From Pseudomonas sp. DNDY-54 (GTDB lineage: Bacteria > Pseudomonadota > Gammaproteobacteria > Pseudomonadales > Pseudomonadaceae), in the NCBI RefSeq assembly GCF_019880365.1, contig NZ_CP082271.1:1674001-1738000 (forward strand): a stretch of 64,000 bases of DNA. Reading direction: 5' to 3'. The notes beneath the pieces were generated by a model. It searched no databases. It was not told the origin of the DNA and worked only from the letters and a program-made list of their open reading frames with translations. Positions within the stretch are counted from its first letter, which is position 1; every line of letters starts with the position of its first letter. The translations under genes and the position numbers were made by a program. Of this stretch, positions 20,667-28,922 are shown piece after piece.

Positions 20667-21488
20667 ATGACCGATATCTCTGCCTGGATTGGCCGCCGCG
20701 AAGAAGTGCACGACCAGCTCAGCCGCAATCTGCTGATGCGCATCGCCGCGACCTTCGGTGAAAGCACTCCCGCCCATGGCGAGGCCTTGCCGCCGTTGTG
20801 GCAATGGTGCTTCTTTCAGGAGCCCATCGCCGAGAGCGGCCTGGGCGAAGACGGTCACCCGGCGCGCGGCGGCTTCCTGCCCCCGGCCGATAACCGCAAC
20901 CGCATGTGGGCCGGAGGCCGGGTCGAGTTTCTTCGTCCGCTTGAGGCCGGTGGCGAGGCGCGCCGGGTATCCACCATCAAGCACATCGAAGAAAAACAAG
21001 GTCGCACCGGTGCGCTGCTGTTCGTCACTGTGCAGCACGACTACTTGCAGGACGGTCGTCTGGCCATCCGCGAAGAGCAGGACATCGTCTACCGTGAGCC
21101 CAGCCCGCCGAAAACCAGCAGCGGCGAACCCATGGTCGCCGGTGGCTGGCGCGAAGCGGTCACGCCGACGCCGACGCTGCTGTTCCGCTATTCCGCGGTC
21201 ACCTTCAACGGCCATCGCATCCACTACGACTGGCCCTACGTCACCGAGACCGAGGGCTATGCCGGCCTGGTCGTTCACGGCCCGCTGATCGCCACGCTCA
21301 ACCTGCGCGCCTTCTGCCGCGCCAATCCCGACGCCCGCCTGCGCCGCTTCGCCTACCGCGGCCTGCGCCCGCTGATCGCGCCGCAGCCGTTCGAGGTTGG
21401 CGGACGCATCGTCGCGCCAGGCAAGGCCGAACTCTGGGCTGGCGATCACAACGGCCTGGCGCAGAAGGCCGAAGTGGAATTCGACTGA
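20667..21488 (+). CDS. ich: Itaconyl-CoA hydratase (MaoC-like)
   Basis: 273 residues. The C-terminal half carries the hydratase-2 active-site pattern (GHRIHYDWPYVTE, then GLVVHG), and the N-terminal half is a degenerate hot-dog domain (FAS1-like dehydratase). Ich adds water to itaconyl-CoA to give (S)-citramalyl-CoA, the middle step of itaconate breakdown. GGAAG lies six bases before the ATG. It is first in the run of cluster genes, the equivalent of PA0878. It could act on mesaconyl-C4-CoA, but the Ict and Ccl neighbours favour itaconate. Confidence 0.85.
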   Translation: MTDISAWIGRREEVHDQLSRNLLMRIAATFGESTPAHGEALPPLWQWCFFQEPIAESGLGEDGHPARGGFLPPADNRNRMWAGGRVEFLRPLEAGGEARRVSTIKHIEEKQGRTGALLFVTVQHDYLQDGRLAIREEQDIVYREPSPPKTSSGEPMVAGGWREAVTPTPTLLFRYSAVTFNGHRIHYDWPYVTETEGYAGLVVHGPLIATLNLRAFCRANPDARLRRFAYRGLRPLIAPQPFEVGGRIVAPGKAELWAGDHNGLAQKAEVEFD

Positions 21489-21508
21489 GGTGTATGGCGG
21501 GACTCTGC

Positions 21509-21663
21509 CCCCTCACCCTAACCCTCTCCCCAAGGGGGCGAGGGGACTGGTCGGTGTCCGGTTTCTAGATTGGTGTACACGCGATGCCATCTGCCAAGGC
21601 ATGACTTCCGACGTACACCGGATAGCTCCCTCGCCCCTCTGGGGAGAGGGCTGGGGTGAGGGG
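21509..21663. repeat. CCCTCACCCT...-type inverted repeat pair
   Basis: A 23-bp arm at 21509-21531 is matched at 21 of 23 positions by the complement of 21641-21663. Each arm continues into its own small GC hairpin (AAGGGGGCGAGGGG and the counterpart TCGCCCCTCT). This is a known type of dispersed intergenic element in Pseudomonas-like genomes. It fills the 205-bp gap between ich and the dehydrogenase gene and could attenuate or stabilise the transcript. Confidence 0.75.
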
Positions 21664-21693
21664 CGACCTCTCTAACAACGAGAACGTATCGAG

Positions 21694-22875
21694 ATGACGA
21701 CGAAGCACAACTACCAAGACGCCAGGCACGAAGAACTCAATTTCATCCGTGAAGGCGTGCGCGCCCTCTGTGCGGAGTTTCCCGCCGAATACTGGCGCAA
21801 GATCGACGAGGAAAAGGGCTTTCCCGAAGCCTTCGTCACGGCCATGACCGAAGCCGGCTGGTTGTCGGCGATGATTCCGGAGGAATACGGCGGCTCGGGT
21901 CTTGGTCTGGCTGAAGCATCGGTGATCCTTGAGGAAGTGAACCATTGCGGCGGCAATTCCGGTACCGTCCACGGGCAGATGTACAACATGTTCACCCTGC
22001 TCAGACACGGCAGCGAAGAACAGAAGCGCTACTACCTGCCGAAACTGGCCAGTGGCGAATTGCGCCTGCAATCCATGGGCGTCACCGAGCCGACCACCGG
22101 TACCGACACTACCAAGATCAAGACCACCGCCGTGCGCCAGGGCGACAAGTACGTCATCAACGGGCAGAAGGTTTGGATCTCGCGCATCCAGCATTCGGAC
22201 CTGATGATCCTGCTGGCGCGCACCACGCCGCTGGCCGAGGTGACGAAGAAGTCCGAAGGCATGTCGATCTTCCTGGTCGATCTGCGTGAAGCCATCGGCA
22301 ACGGCCTGACCGTGCAGCCGATCGCCAACATGGTCAACCACGAGACCAACGAGCTGTTCTTCGACAACATGGAGATTCCCGCCAGTAGCCTGATTGGCGA
22401 GGAGGGCAAGGGCTTTCGCTACATCCTCGACGGTCTGAATGCCGAGCGCACGCTGATCGCCGCCGAGTGCATCGGCGATGGCCGCTGGTTTGTCGAGAAG
22501 TCCGCCGCCTATGCCCGCGACCGCGTGGTGTTCGGCCGGCCCATCGGACAGAACCAGGGTGTGCAGTTCCCCATCGCCGAAGCGCATATCGAGATCGAGG
22601 CGGCGGACCTGATGCGCTGGCGTGCCTGCGAGGAATACGACGCCGGTCGCAACGCCGGGGCGGCGGCCAACATGGCCAAGTACCTGGCGGCCAAGGCCAG
22701 CTGGGAGGCCGCCAACGCCTGCCTGCAGACCCACGGCGGTTTCGGCTTCGCCAACGAATACGACGTCGAGCGCAAGTTCCGCGAGACCCGGCTGTACCAG
22801 GTGGCGCCGATCTCCACCAACCTGATCCTGTCGTACGTGGCCGAGCACTTGCTCGAGCTGCCGAGATCCTTTTAA
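21694..22875 (+). CDS. Acyl-CoA dehydrogenase of the itaconate cluster
   Basis: 393 residues with the normal three-part ACAD layout: an N-terminal helical domain, a middle beta domain (LQSMGVTEPTTGTDTTKIKT, FAD contact; NGQKVWISRIQHSD) and a C-terminal helical domain (ACLQTHGGFGFANEYDVERKFRE). The Glu in GGFGFANEYDVER lies where many members carry the catalytic base. It is the equivalent of PA0879. Its substrate in the itaconate pathway is not settled; a branched C5 acyl-CoA such as methylsuccinyl-CoA is plausible. Confidence 0.88.
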   Translation: MTTKHNYQDARHEELNFIREGVRALCAEFPAEYWRKIDEEKGFPEAFVTAMTEAGWLSAMIPEEYGGSGLGLAEASVILEEVNHCGGNSGTVHGQMYNMFTLLRHGSEEQKRYYLPKLASGELRLQSMGVTEPTTGTDTTKIKTTAVRQGDKYVINGQKVWISRIQHSDLMILLARTTPLAEVTKKSEGMSIFLVDLREAIGNGLTVQPIANMVNHETNELFFDNMEIPASSLIGEEGKGFRYILDGLNAERTLIAAECIGDGRWFVEKSAAYARDRVVFGRPIGQNQGVQFPIAEAHIEIEAADLMRWRACEEYDAGRNAGAAANMAKYLAAKASWEAANACLQTHGGFGFANEYDVERKFRETRLYQVAPISTNLILSYVAEHLLELPRSF

Positions 22876-22897
22876 CGGGCAGCCGATGCAACGGCGA

Positions 22898-22985
22898 GGG
22901 TTCGGGCAAACGCGTGGAAAAGGCTTCGCTGTTTTTAACTCTACGACGGCAGGTTTGTAGGGAGGATGTCGCGAAGCACATCCAC
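22898..22985. repeat. Degenerate BIME-like element between dehydrogenase and VOC genes
   Basis: ACGCGTGGAAAAGGCTTCGC...TTTTTAACTCTACG followed by GTAGGGAGGATGTCGCGAAG...ATCCACG. This is a worn version of the paired REP elements seen intact at 24780-25490 (ACGCGTGGAAAAGGCG... and GTAGGGTGGATGACGGCGAAG). It occupies most of the 147-bp gap. Confidence 0.6.
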
Positions 22986-23022
22986 GTGCGCTTTGAGACG
23001 TCGGCGTCAATAGGAGGCACAC

Positions 23023-23427
23023 ATGCAAATCGATTACCTCGACCATCTGGTCCTCACCGTCGCCGACATCGAGACGACGGTGGACTTCTATACCCGCGTG
23101 CTCGGCATGCAGGTGGTGACCTTCGGCGAAGGGCGCAAGGCGCTGGCCTTCGGCAATCAGAAGATCAACTTGCACCAGGCCGGGCACGAGTTCGAACCCA
23201 AGGCTGAGCGGCCGACGCCGGGTTCGGCGGACCTCTGCTTTATCGTCGCCACACCGCTGGAGCAGGTTATCGCCTATCTCCAGGCGCAGCAGGTCGCCAT
23301 CATCGAAGGCCCAGTGCAACGCACCGGCGCCACCGGCCCGATCCGCTCGGTGTATGTGCGCGACCCCGACCAGAACCTCATCGAACTGTCCAATCCGTTA
23401 GAGAATCCGCTGGAGCCCAACGTATGA
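23023..23427 (+). CDS. VOC-family (glyoxalase-like) protein
   Basis: 134 residues. Two beta-alpha-beta-beta-beta units start with YLDHLVLTVADIETTVDFYTRVLGM and end with PIRSVYVRDPDQNLIELSN. The metal-binding pattern includes H8 (DHLVL), H62-region and the terminal Glu (LIELS). AGGAGG stands upstream. Its stop overlaps the start of the MmgE/PrpD gene (ATGA). It is the equivalent of PA0880. It may act as an epimerase or lyase on a pathway side product; the reaction is unknown. Confidence 0.85.
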   Translation: MQIDYLDHLVLTVADIETTVDFYTRVLGMQVVTFGEGRKALAFGNQKINLHQAGHEFEPKAERPTPGSADLCFIVATPLEQVIAYLQAQQVAIIEGPVQRTGATGPIRSVYVRDPDQNLIELSNPLENPLEPNV

Positions 23428-24776
23428 GCCAGCACACCCGTGCCCTGACCGAATTCCTTGCCGGGCTTGCCTACGAGCAGATCCCGGAACCCGTGCTTGC
23501 CCGCACCGAGGATCTGTTTCTCGACTGGCTCGGCTCGGCCCTGGCCAGTGCCGGATCGCATCCGATTCCGCTGTTCGAGCGTTACGCGCAGAGGATGGGC
23601 CCAGCCGAGGGACCGGCACGCATTCTGGTGAACGGCAAGAGCAGCTCGGCCTATTTCGCTGCGCTGGTGAATGCCGCCAGTTCACATCTGGTGGAGCAGG
23701 ATGATCTGCATAACAGCTCCGTGTTGCACCCGGCCACGGTGGTGTTCCCTGCCGCGCTGGCGGCGGCGCAGGATCTCGGCAAGTCCGGCCGCGAGCTGCT
23801 GGTGGCCTCGGTAGCCGGCTACGAGGCGGGCATCCGCATCGGCGAGTTCCTCGGCCGCTCGCATTACCGCATCTTTCACACCACGGCGACGGTCGGCACC
23901 CTGGCCGCCGCAGTGGCTGTCGGAAAGCTGATGAACTTCGACCAGCATCAGTTCACCCACCTGCTCGGGAGCGCCGGTACACAGTCCGCCGGACTGTGGG
24001 AGTTTCTTCGTGACGCAGCAGACTCCAAGCAGCTGCACACCGCCAAGGCGGCCGCTGATGGTCTGCTCGCCGCGTACCTGACCGCAGATGGCCTGACCGG
24101 CGCGCAGGACATCCTCGAAGGCGAGCAGGGCATGGCCGCCGGCATGTCCAGCGATGCCGATCCGGGCAAGCTGTCCGACCGGCTCGGTACCCGCTGGGCG
24201 CTAGCGGAAACCTCCTTCAAGTTCCACGCCTCCTGCCGGCACACTCATCCTGCCGCTGATGCACTGCTGGCGTTGATGCAGCGCGAAGGACTGAAGGCGG
24301 ATGACATCGCCAGCGTCGTCACCCGCGTGCACCAGGGCGCCATCGACGTGCTCGGCCGAGTGACCGTGCCGCAGACGGTGCATCAGGCCAAGTTTTCCAT
24401 GGGTACCGTGCTGGGCCTGATCGCGCTGTACGGCAAGGCCGGGCTGACTGAATTCCACAGCCATGCGCTCAGCAATCCGCGCGTGGGCGCATTTCGCGAG
24501 AAGGTGACGATGACCCTCGATCCTGAAGTCGACGGTGCCTACCCAGCGCGCTGGCTCGGTCGCGTCGAAGTGACCACCGCCGACGGCCGCACACTGCACG
24601 GCGCCATCGACGAGCCAAAGGGGGACCCAGGCAACACCCTGAGCCGCGCCGAGCTGGAAGACAAATTCCGCCGCCTGGTGCAGTTCTCCGCTGCGCGCAG
24701 CGATGACGAGGCGGGCGTGATGATCGACACGGTCTGGCGCCTGCGCGAGCTGCAGCAGCTGGACGCGCTGGCCTGA
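23424..24776 (+). CDS. MmgE/PrpD-family protein
   Basis: 450 residues of the MmgE/PrpD fold (2-methylcitrate dehydratase relatives). Family landmarks are VNAASSHLVEQDDLHNSSVLHPATVVFPAALA, EVAGYEAGIRIGE-like VAGYEAGIRIGEFLGRSHY, FKFHASCRHTHPAADAL and a C-terminal AELEDKFRRLV. Such proteins dehydrate or isomerise tricarboxylic-type acids. In this cluster (PA0881 equivalent) it might handle an itaconate-derived hydroxy acid. It is translationally coupled to the VOC gene. A repeat array begins three bases after its stop. Confidence 0.85.
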   Translation: MSQHTRALTEFLAGLAYEQIPEPVLARTEDLFLDWLGSALASAGSHPIPLFERYAQRMGPAEGPARILVNGKSSSAYFAALVNAASSHLVEQDDLHNSSVLHPATVVFPAALAAAQDLGKSGRELLVASVAGYEAGIRIGEFLGRSHYRIFHTTATVGTLAAAVAVGKLMNFDQHQFTHLLGSAGTQSAGLWEFLRDAADSKQLHTAKAAADGLLAAYLTADGLTGAQDILEGEQGMAAGMSSDADPGKLSDRLGTRWALAETSFKFHASCRHTHPAADALLALMQREGLKADDIASVVTRVHQGAIDVLGRVTVPQTVHQAKFSMGTVLGLIALYGKAGLTEFHSHALSNPRVGAFREKVTMTLDPEVDGAYPARWLGRVEVTTADGRTLHGAIDEPKGDPGNTLSRAELEDKFRRLVQFSAARSDDEAGVMIDTVWRLRELQQLDALA

Positions 24777-24900
24777 AACGTAGGGTGGATGACGGCGAAG
24801 CCTCATCCACCAGTACGGCGCCAGAGTCGCGGGACTTGAACAGACGCGTGGAAAAGGCGTTGCCGTTTTCCACCCTACGCCGGATTTGCAGGAACCGAAC

Positions 24901-24960
24901 ATGAATAAGGCCCAAGCCAAACCTCGCGCGCTCGATGGCATTGCGGTGGTCAGGTCGTAG
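24901..24960 (+). pseudogene. Truncated copy 1 of the ict 5' end (19-codon mini-ORF)
   Basis: ATG at 24901 with AGGA at 24890-24893. It reads MNKAQAKPRALDGIAVVRS and stops at a TAG made by the entering REP element. The first 17 residues match the Ict N-terminus (MNDMQAKPRPLDGITVVSL). It may be translated, but only as a short peptide. Confidence 0.6.
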
Positions 24961-25151
24961 GGTGGGCTTCAGCCCACCACTGATAAACAAGCGTCGGTGG
25001 GCTGAAGCCCACCCTACAAGAAGCTGAATCGTAGGGTGGATGACGGCGAAGCCTCATCCACCAGCACGGCGCCAGAGTCGCGGGACTTGAACAGACGCGT
25101 GGAAAAGGCGTTGCCGTTTTCCACCCTACGCCAGATTTGCAGGAACCGAAC

Positions 25152-25256
25152 ATGAATAAGACCCAAGCCAAACCTCGCGCGCTCGATGGCATCGCGGTGG
25201 TCAGGTCGCAGGGTGGGCTTCAGCCCACCACTGATAAACAAGCGTCGATGGGCTGA
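25152..25256 (+). pseudogene. Truncated copy 2 of the ict 5' end (34-codon mini-ORF)
   Basis: ATG at 25152, same ribosome site as copy 1. It begins MNKTQAKPRALDGIAVVRS. A CAG instead of TAG at the junction lets it read on through the REP hairpin for 15 more residues until TGA at 25254. Confidence 0.6.
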
Positions 25257-25401
25257 AGCCCACCCTACAAGAAGCGGAATCGTAGGGTGGATGACGGCGA
25301 AGCCTCATCCACCTGAACAGCCCGAGTCGCAAAGCCTTGAACAGACGCGTGGAAAAGGCGTTGCCGTTTTCCACCCTACGCCGGATTTGCAGGAACCGAA
25401 C

Positions 25402-25461
25402 ATGAACAAGATCCAAGCCAAACCTCGCGTGCTCGATGACATCGCGGTGGTCAGGTCGTAG
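25402..25461 (+). pseudogene. Truncated copy 3 of the ict 5' end (19-codon mini-ORF)
   Basis: ATG at 25402, same ribosome site. It reads MNKIQAKPRVLDDIAVVRS and stops at the TAG inside the REP element that begins the real ict leader. Confidence 0.6.
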
Positions 25462-25579
25462 GGTGGATGACGGCGAAGCCTCATCCACCAGAACAGCGTC
25501 AGAGTTGCAGGAACTTGAACAAACGCATGGGAAACGACATTGCCGCTCTCCACGCCACACCGAATGTGCAGGAATTGAG

Positions 25580-26785
25580 ATGAACGACATGCAAGCCAAA
25601 CCCCGTCCGCTCGACGGCATCACCGTGGTCAGCCTCGAGCACGCCATTGCCGCGCCGTTTTGCACGCGCCAGCTGGCGGATCTCGGCGCGCGGGTGATCA
25701 AGATCGAGCGCCCCGGCTCCGGTGATTTCGCCCGGGGTTATGACGAGCGTGTCGACGGCCTGGCCTCGCATTTCGTCTGGACCAATCGCTCCAAGGAAAG
25801 CCTGACCCTGGACGTGAAGCAGCAACGTGCCGGTGAGGTACTCGACCAGCTCTTGGGCAAGGCTGATGTTCTGGTGCAGAACCTGGCACCGGGCGCTGCG
25901 GCGCGCATGGGACTTTCCTTCGAGGCTCTGCACGCGCGCTTCCCGCGACTGATCGTCTGCGACATTTCGGGCTACGGCGAAGGCGGCCCCTACGAGCAAA
26001 AGAAGGCGTACGACCTGCTGATCCAGAGTGAAGGCGGCTTCCTGTCCGTGACCGGCGGGCCGGGTGAAACCGAGATGGCCAAAGCCGGTTGCTCCATTGC
26101 CGATATTGCCGCCGGCATGTACGCCTATACCGGCGTGCTCTCGGCGCTGATGCTGCGCGACAAGACCGGCGAGGGCAGTCGTGTCGACGTGTCCATGCTG
26201 GAAGCCCTCGTCGAGTGGATGGGCTACCCGATGTACTACGCGTATGAGGGTGCGCCGCCGCCACCTCGGGCCGGGGCTGCCCACGCCACCATCTATCCCT
26301 ACGGACCGTTTCCCACAGGCGGTGGTGGCACAGTCATGCTAGGCCTGCAGAACGAGCGCGAGTGGCTGCTGTTTTGCGAGAACGTGCTCTTCCAGCCTGC
26401 GTTGGCCAGCGATGAACGCTTCTGCAGCAACTCGCAGCGGTCGGAAAACCGCGAGGCACTGCGCGCGATTATCGTCGACACCTTCGCCAGCCTGAGCGCT
26501 GACGACGTTATCGAACGCTTGGACGCAGCCACCATCGCCAACGCCCACGTCAATGACATGGCCGGCGTCTGGGGGCATCCACAACTGAAGACGCGCCAGC
26601 GTTGGAGCGAGGTCGGCAGCCCTGCCGGACAGCTGCCGGCACTGCTGCCGCCAGGGCGCAACAGCGCTTTTGCGCCGCGTATGGATCCCATCCCCGCGCT
26701 CGGTCAGCACACCGATGCGCTGTTGACGGAGCTGGGATACGGGGCCGCCGACATCCAGCGTCTGCACGAACAGGGTGCGGTGTGA
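25580..26785 (+). CDS. ict: Itaconate CoA-transferase (class III, CaiB/BaiF family)
   Basis: 401 residues from the ATG at 25580, with AGGAATTGAG before it; the frame is open further upstream but into repeat DNA. Family III CoA-transferase features: N-terminal LDGITVVSLEHAIAAPFCTRQLADLGARVIKIE, the TNRSKESLTLDVK block, and the catalytic aspartate in SRVDVSMLEALVEW. It moves CoA from succinyl-CoA (or another donor) to itaconate, the first pathway step. It is the equivalent of PA0882. Its leader is the fourth member of the tandem array upstream. Confidence 0.87.
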   Translation: MNDMQAKPRPLDGITVVSLEHAIAAPFCTRQLADLGARVIKIERPGSGDFARGYDERVDGLASHFVWTNRSKESLTLDVKQQRAGEVLDQLLGKADVLVQNLAPGAAARMGLSFEALHARFPRLIVCDISGYGEGGPYEQKKAYDLLIQSEGGFLSVTGGPGETEMAKAGCSIADIAAGMYAYTGVLSALMLRDKTGEGSRVDVSMLEALVEWMGYPMYYAYEGAPPPPRAGAAHATIYPYGPFPTGGGGTVMLGLQNEREWLLFCENVLFQPALASDERFCSNSQRSENREALRAIIVDTFASLSADDVIERLDAATIANAHVNDMAGVWGHPQLKTRQRWSEVGSPAGQLPALLPPGRNSAFAPRMDPIPALGQHTDALLTELGYGAADIQRLHEQGAV

Positions 26786-26821
26786 TCCGCCAGAACGTAT
26801 CGCAACGCCGCTCCCGCCATA

Positions 26822-26875
26822 TAGGAGCCAGCTTGCTGGCGATCCGGCGCCGCTGTTCGCGAACAAAGTCGCTCC
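26822..26875. repeat. Classical Pseudomonas REP pair
   Basis: TAGGAGCCAGCTTGCTGGCG near 26823 and TTCGCGAACAAAGTCGCTCC ending at 26875. This is the GGAGCxAGCTTGCTxGCG type, different from the GTAGGGTGG family in the ict array. It lies in the 121-bp gap between ict and ccl. Confidence 0.75.
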
Positions 26876-26906
26876 GGCATGAGCCAACAGACATGAAGGT
26901 AAAGCC

Positions 26907-27734
26907 ATGAATTCACACATTGTCCGCACGGCGCTCTTCGTCCCGGCGACCCGCCCCGAGCGGTTCCCCAAGGCGCTGGCCTCAGGGGCCGACGCGGTGA
27001 TCATCGATCTCGAGGATGCCGTTGCCGAGAATTTGAAGGCCGAAGCCCGTGGGCATCTCGACGCCTTTCTCGGGGCGAACCCGGAGGCCGAGATTTTGGT
27101 GCGAATCAACGCGTCGGGGCATAGCGAACAGGCTAAGGATCTTGAACTTTGCGCAGCCCGTCCGGGCGTAATAGGCGTGCTCCTGCCCAAGGCTGAAAGC
27201 GCGGAGCAGGTGCAGGCCGTAGCCGCCATTGGCAAGCCGGTCTGGCCGATCATCGAGAGCGCCCGTGGCTTGGTTCATCTGGCGGAAATCGCCCATGCCG
27301 ATGGCGTCGAACGGCTGTCATTCGGGGCCCTGGACCTCGGTCTGGATCTGGGGCTTGCCAGCGGCACCGCGGCGGCCGAGCGCATTCTCGACCAGGCGCG
27401 CTACGGATTGCTGTTGCAGTCACGGCTGGCAGGCCTCGCGCTGCCGCTGGACACTGTATTCCCCGATATCAAGAACTTGCACGGCCTTGCCCAGACTGTT
27501 GCCGACGCCCGCGACATGGGTTTCGGCGGCTTGCTGTGTATCCACCCCAGCCAGGTCGCTGGGGTGCATGAAACGCTGATGCCCAGCGCTGACGAGCTGG
27601 CCTGGGCGCAACGCGTCCGCGATGCCGGCGCGTCCGGCGAAGGGGTCTTCGTGGTGGACGGACAGATGATCGATGCCCCCGTCATCGGTCGCGCCCGTCG
27701 CCTGCTGCAACGTGCCGGGCAATCGGTGCCCTGA
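26907..27734 (+). CDS. ccl: (S)-citramalyl-CoA lyase (CitE-like)
   Basis: 275 residues of the HpcH/HpaI-CitE aldolase fold. It starts RTALFVPATRPERFPKALAS and contains the Mg-binding acidic motif VIIDLEDAV, the LVRINASG strand and the substrate loop GLLCIHPSQV. Ccl splits citramalyl-CoA into acetyl-CoA and pyruvate, the last step of itaconate degradation. It is the PA0883 equivalent. Mesaconyl- or malyl-CoA lyases are close relatives, but Ict and Ich next door fix the assignment. Confidence 0.87.
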   Translation: MNSHIVRTALFVPATRPERFPKALASGADAVIIDLEDAVAENLKAEARGHLDAFLGANPEAEILVRINASGHSEQAKDLELCAARPGVIGVLLPKAESAEQVQAVAAIGKPVWPIIESARGLVHLAEIAHADGVERLSFGALDLGLDLGLASGTAAAERILDQARYGLLLQSRLAGLALPLDTVFPDIKNLHGLAQTVADARDMGFGGLLCIHPSQVAGVHETLMPSADELAWAQRVRDAGASGEGVFVVDGQMIDAPVIGRARRLLQRAGQSVP

Positions 27735-27788
27735 CCGCAACGCTTGCCCGCGAAACGTACCAACCGACAAAAACAAGAGGGTACTTCC

Positions 27789-28779
27789 ATGCTGAGTCAC
27801 AAGCTCAAGGCGCTCGCCTGCGCGCTTTCTTTCTCCATCGTAGGGTTCGCCCAGGCGGAGCCCATCACCATCAAGTTCTCCCATGTGGTAGCGGACAACA
27901 CGCCGAAGGGGCAGGGCGCCCTGATGTTCAAGAAGCTTGCCGAAGAGCGACTTCCGGGTCAGGTAGTCGTTGAGGTCTATCCGAACTCATCGCTGTTCGG
28001 CGACGGCAAGGAAATGGAAGCGCTGCTGATTGGCGACGTCCACATGCTGGCGCCGTCGCTGGCGAAATTCGAGCATTACGCCAAGGCGGTGCAAATATTC
28101 GATCTGCCGTTCCTGTTCGACGACCTCGCCGCGGCTGACCGCTTCCAGAGCAGCCCGCAGGGCAAGGCGTTGCTGACCGCCATGGAAGACAAGAACATCA
28201 CCGGTCTGGCCTATTGGCACAACGGGACCAAGCAGATGTCGGCGAACAAGCCGCTGGGCGAACCCAAGGACGCCCGCGGCCTCAAGTTTCGGGTCCAGGC
28301 CTCTCAGGTGCTTGAAGAGCAGTTCAAAGTCGTGCGTGCCAACCCGCGAAAGATGAGCTTTGCGGAGGTCTATCAGGGGCTGCAGACCGGCGTGGTCAAC
28401 GGCACTGAGAACACCTGGTCGAACTATGAAAGCCGGAAGGTCCATGAGGTGCAGAAGTACATCACCGAGTCGGATCATGGCTTGATCGATTACATGGTGA
28501 TCACCAACACCCAGTTCTGGCGCGGGCTGCCGGATGAGGTCCGCAGCGAGCTTCAGAGCATCGTGGAAGAAGTGACGGTGGAAGTGAATCGCCAGGCGGA
28601 TGAGCTGAACCAGAAGGCCAAACGCACCATTGCCGAGTCAGGCAAGAGCGAGATTATCGAACTGTCCGCTGAGCAGCGTGGGGGAGTGGCGCGAGGCAAT
28701 GAAGCCGGTGTGGAAGAAGTTCGAGAACGAGATCGGTGCCGATCTGATCAAGGCAGCCGAAGCGGCCAATCAACCCTGA
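27789..28779 (+). pseudogene. dctP: TRAP transporter solute-binding protein DctP, frameshifted near the C-terminus
   Basis: From the ATG at 27789 (GAGGG upstream) the frame encodes a signal peptide ending GFAQA and a complete-looking DctP fold (IKFSHVVADNTPKGQGA, GLKFRVQASQVLEEQFK, NGTENTWSNYES). After IIELSAEQR, at a run of five G (28680-28684), the frame shifts: it reads on as low-complexity Arg/Ser sequence to 28832. Removing one G restores EWREAMKPVWKKFENEIGAD...AANQP ending at 28779, the normal DctP tail. The break touches only the last ~33 residues, so either a sequencing error or a recent mutation would explain it. Confidence 0.8.
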
Positions 28780-28787
28780 CCACTTGG

Positions 28788-28817
28788 AGCCGCCGGCACA
28801 CCTGTCGGTGGCTTTCT
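28788..28817 (+). terminator. Terminator-like hairpin after dctP
   Basis: AGCCGCCGGC (28788-28797), loop ACACCT, GTCGGTGGCT (28804-28813; two G-T pairs), then TTCT. It starts 8 bases after the repaired dctP stop, where dctQ would be expected, and suggests the operon ends here. Confidence 0.55.
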
Positions 28818-28922
28818 GGAGCCGCGTCATGATCCTGTCGATCAGCAACGCTAGTGGTCAGCGGCGCGGCCAAGCTTCAGCCGCGACCGCTTGAAAGAGG
28901 CGCTTCGCCAATAAGCGCCTTG

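Larger units (their letters stand above)
24780..25579 (+). repeat. Tandem array that multiplied the 5' end of ict
   Basis: The array has three units plus the real ict leader. Units start with GTAGGGTGGATGACGGCGAAG at 24780, 25031, 25282 and 25458, so periods are 251, 251 and 176 bp. Each unit holds that REP palindrome, a ~90-bp leader with an inverse REP (GCGTGGAAAAGGCGTTGCCG...CCACCCTACG), an AGGAACC ribosome site, an ATG and about 17 codons copied from ict. Units 1 and 2 also carry a 74-bp hairpin element (24957-25030 and the equivalent) with GTGGGCTTCAGCCCACC arms; unit 3 lacks it. Units 1-3 are nearly identical, while the true leader has drifted. Confidence 0.9.

Noticed and set aside
21565..23319. 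584-codon open frame on the minus strand across the acyl-CoA dehydrogenase and VOC genes
   Set aside because: It runs antisense through two well-recognised genes and the repeat between them; typical of GC-rich DNA.
24780..25490. CRISPR array
   Set aside because: Units are 176-251 bp long, contain coding starts and palindromes, and have no short unique spacers; no cas genes.
25436..25579. Upstream extension of ict by 48 codons
   Set aside because: The extension translates REP DNA and the duplicated leader; the ATG at 25580 has the ribosome site and family start.
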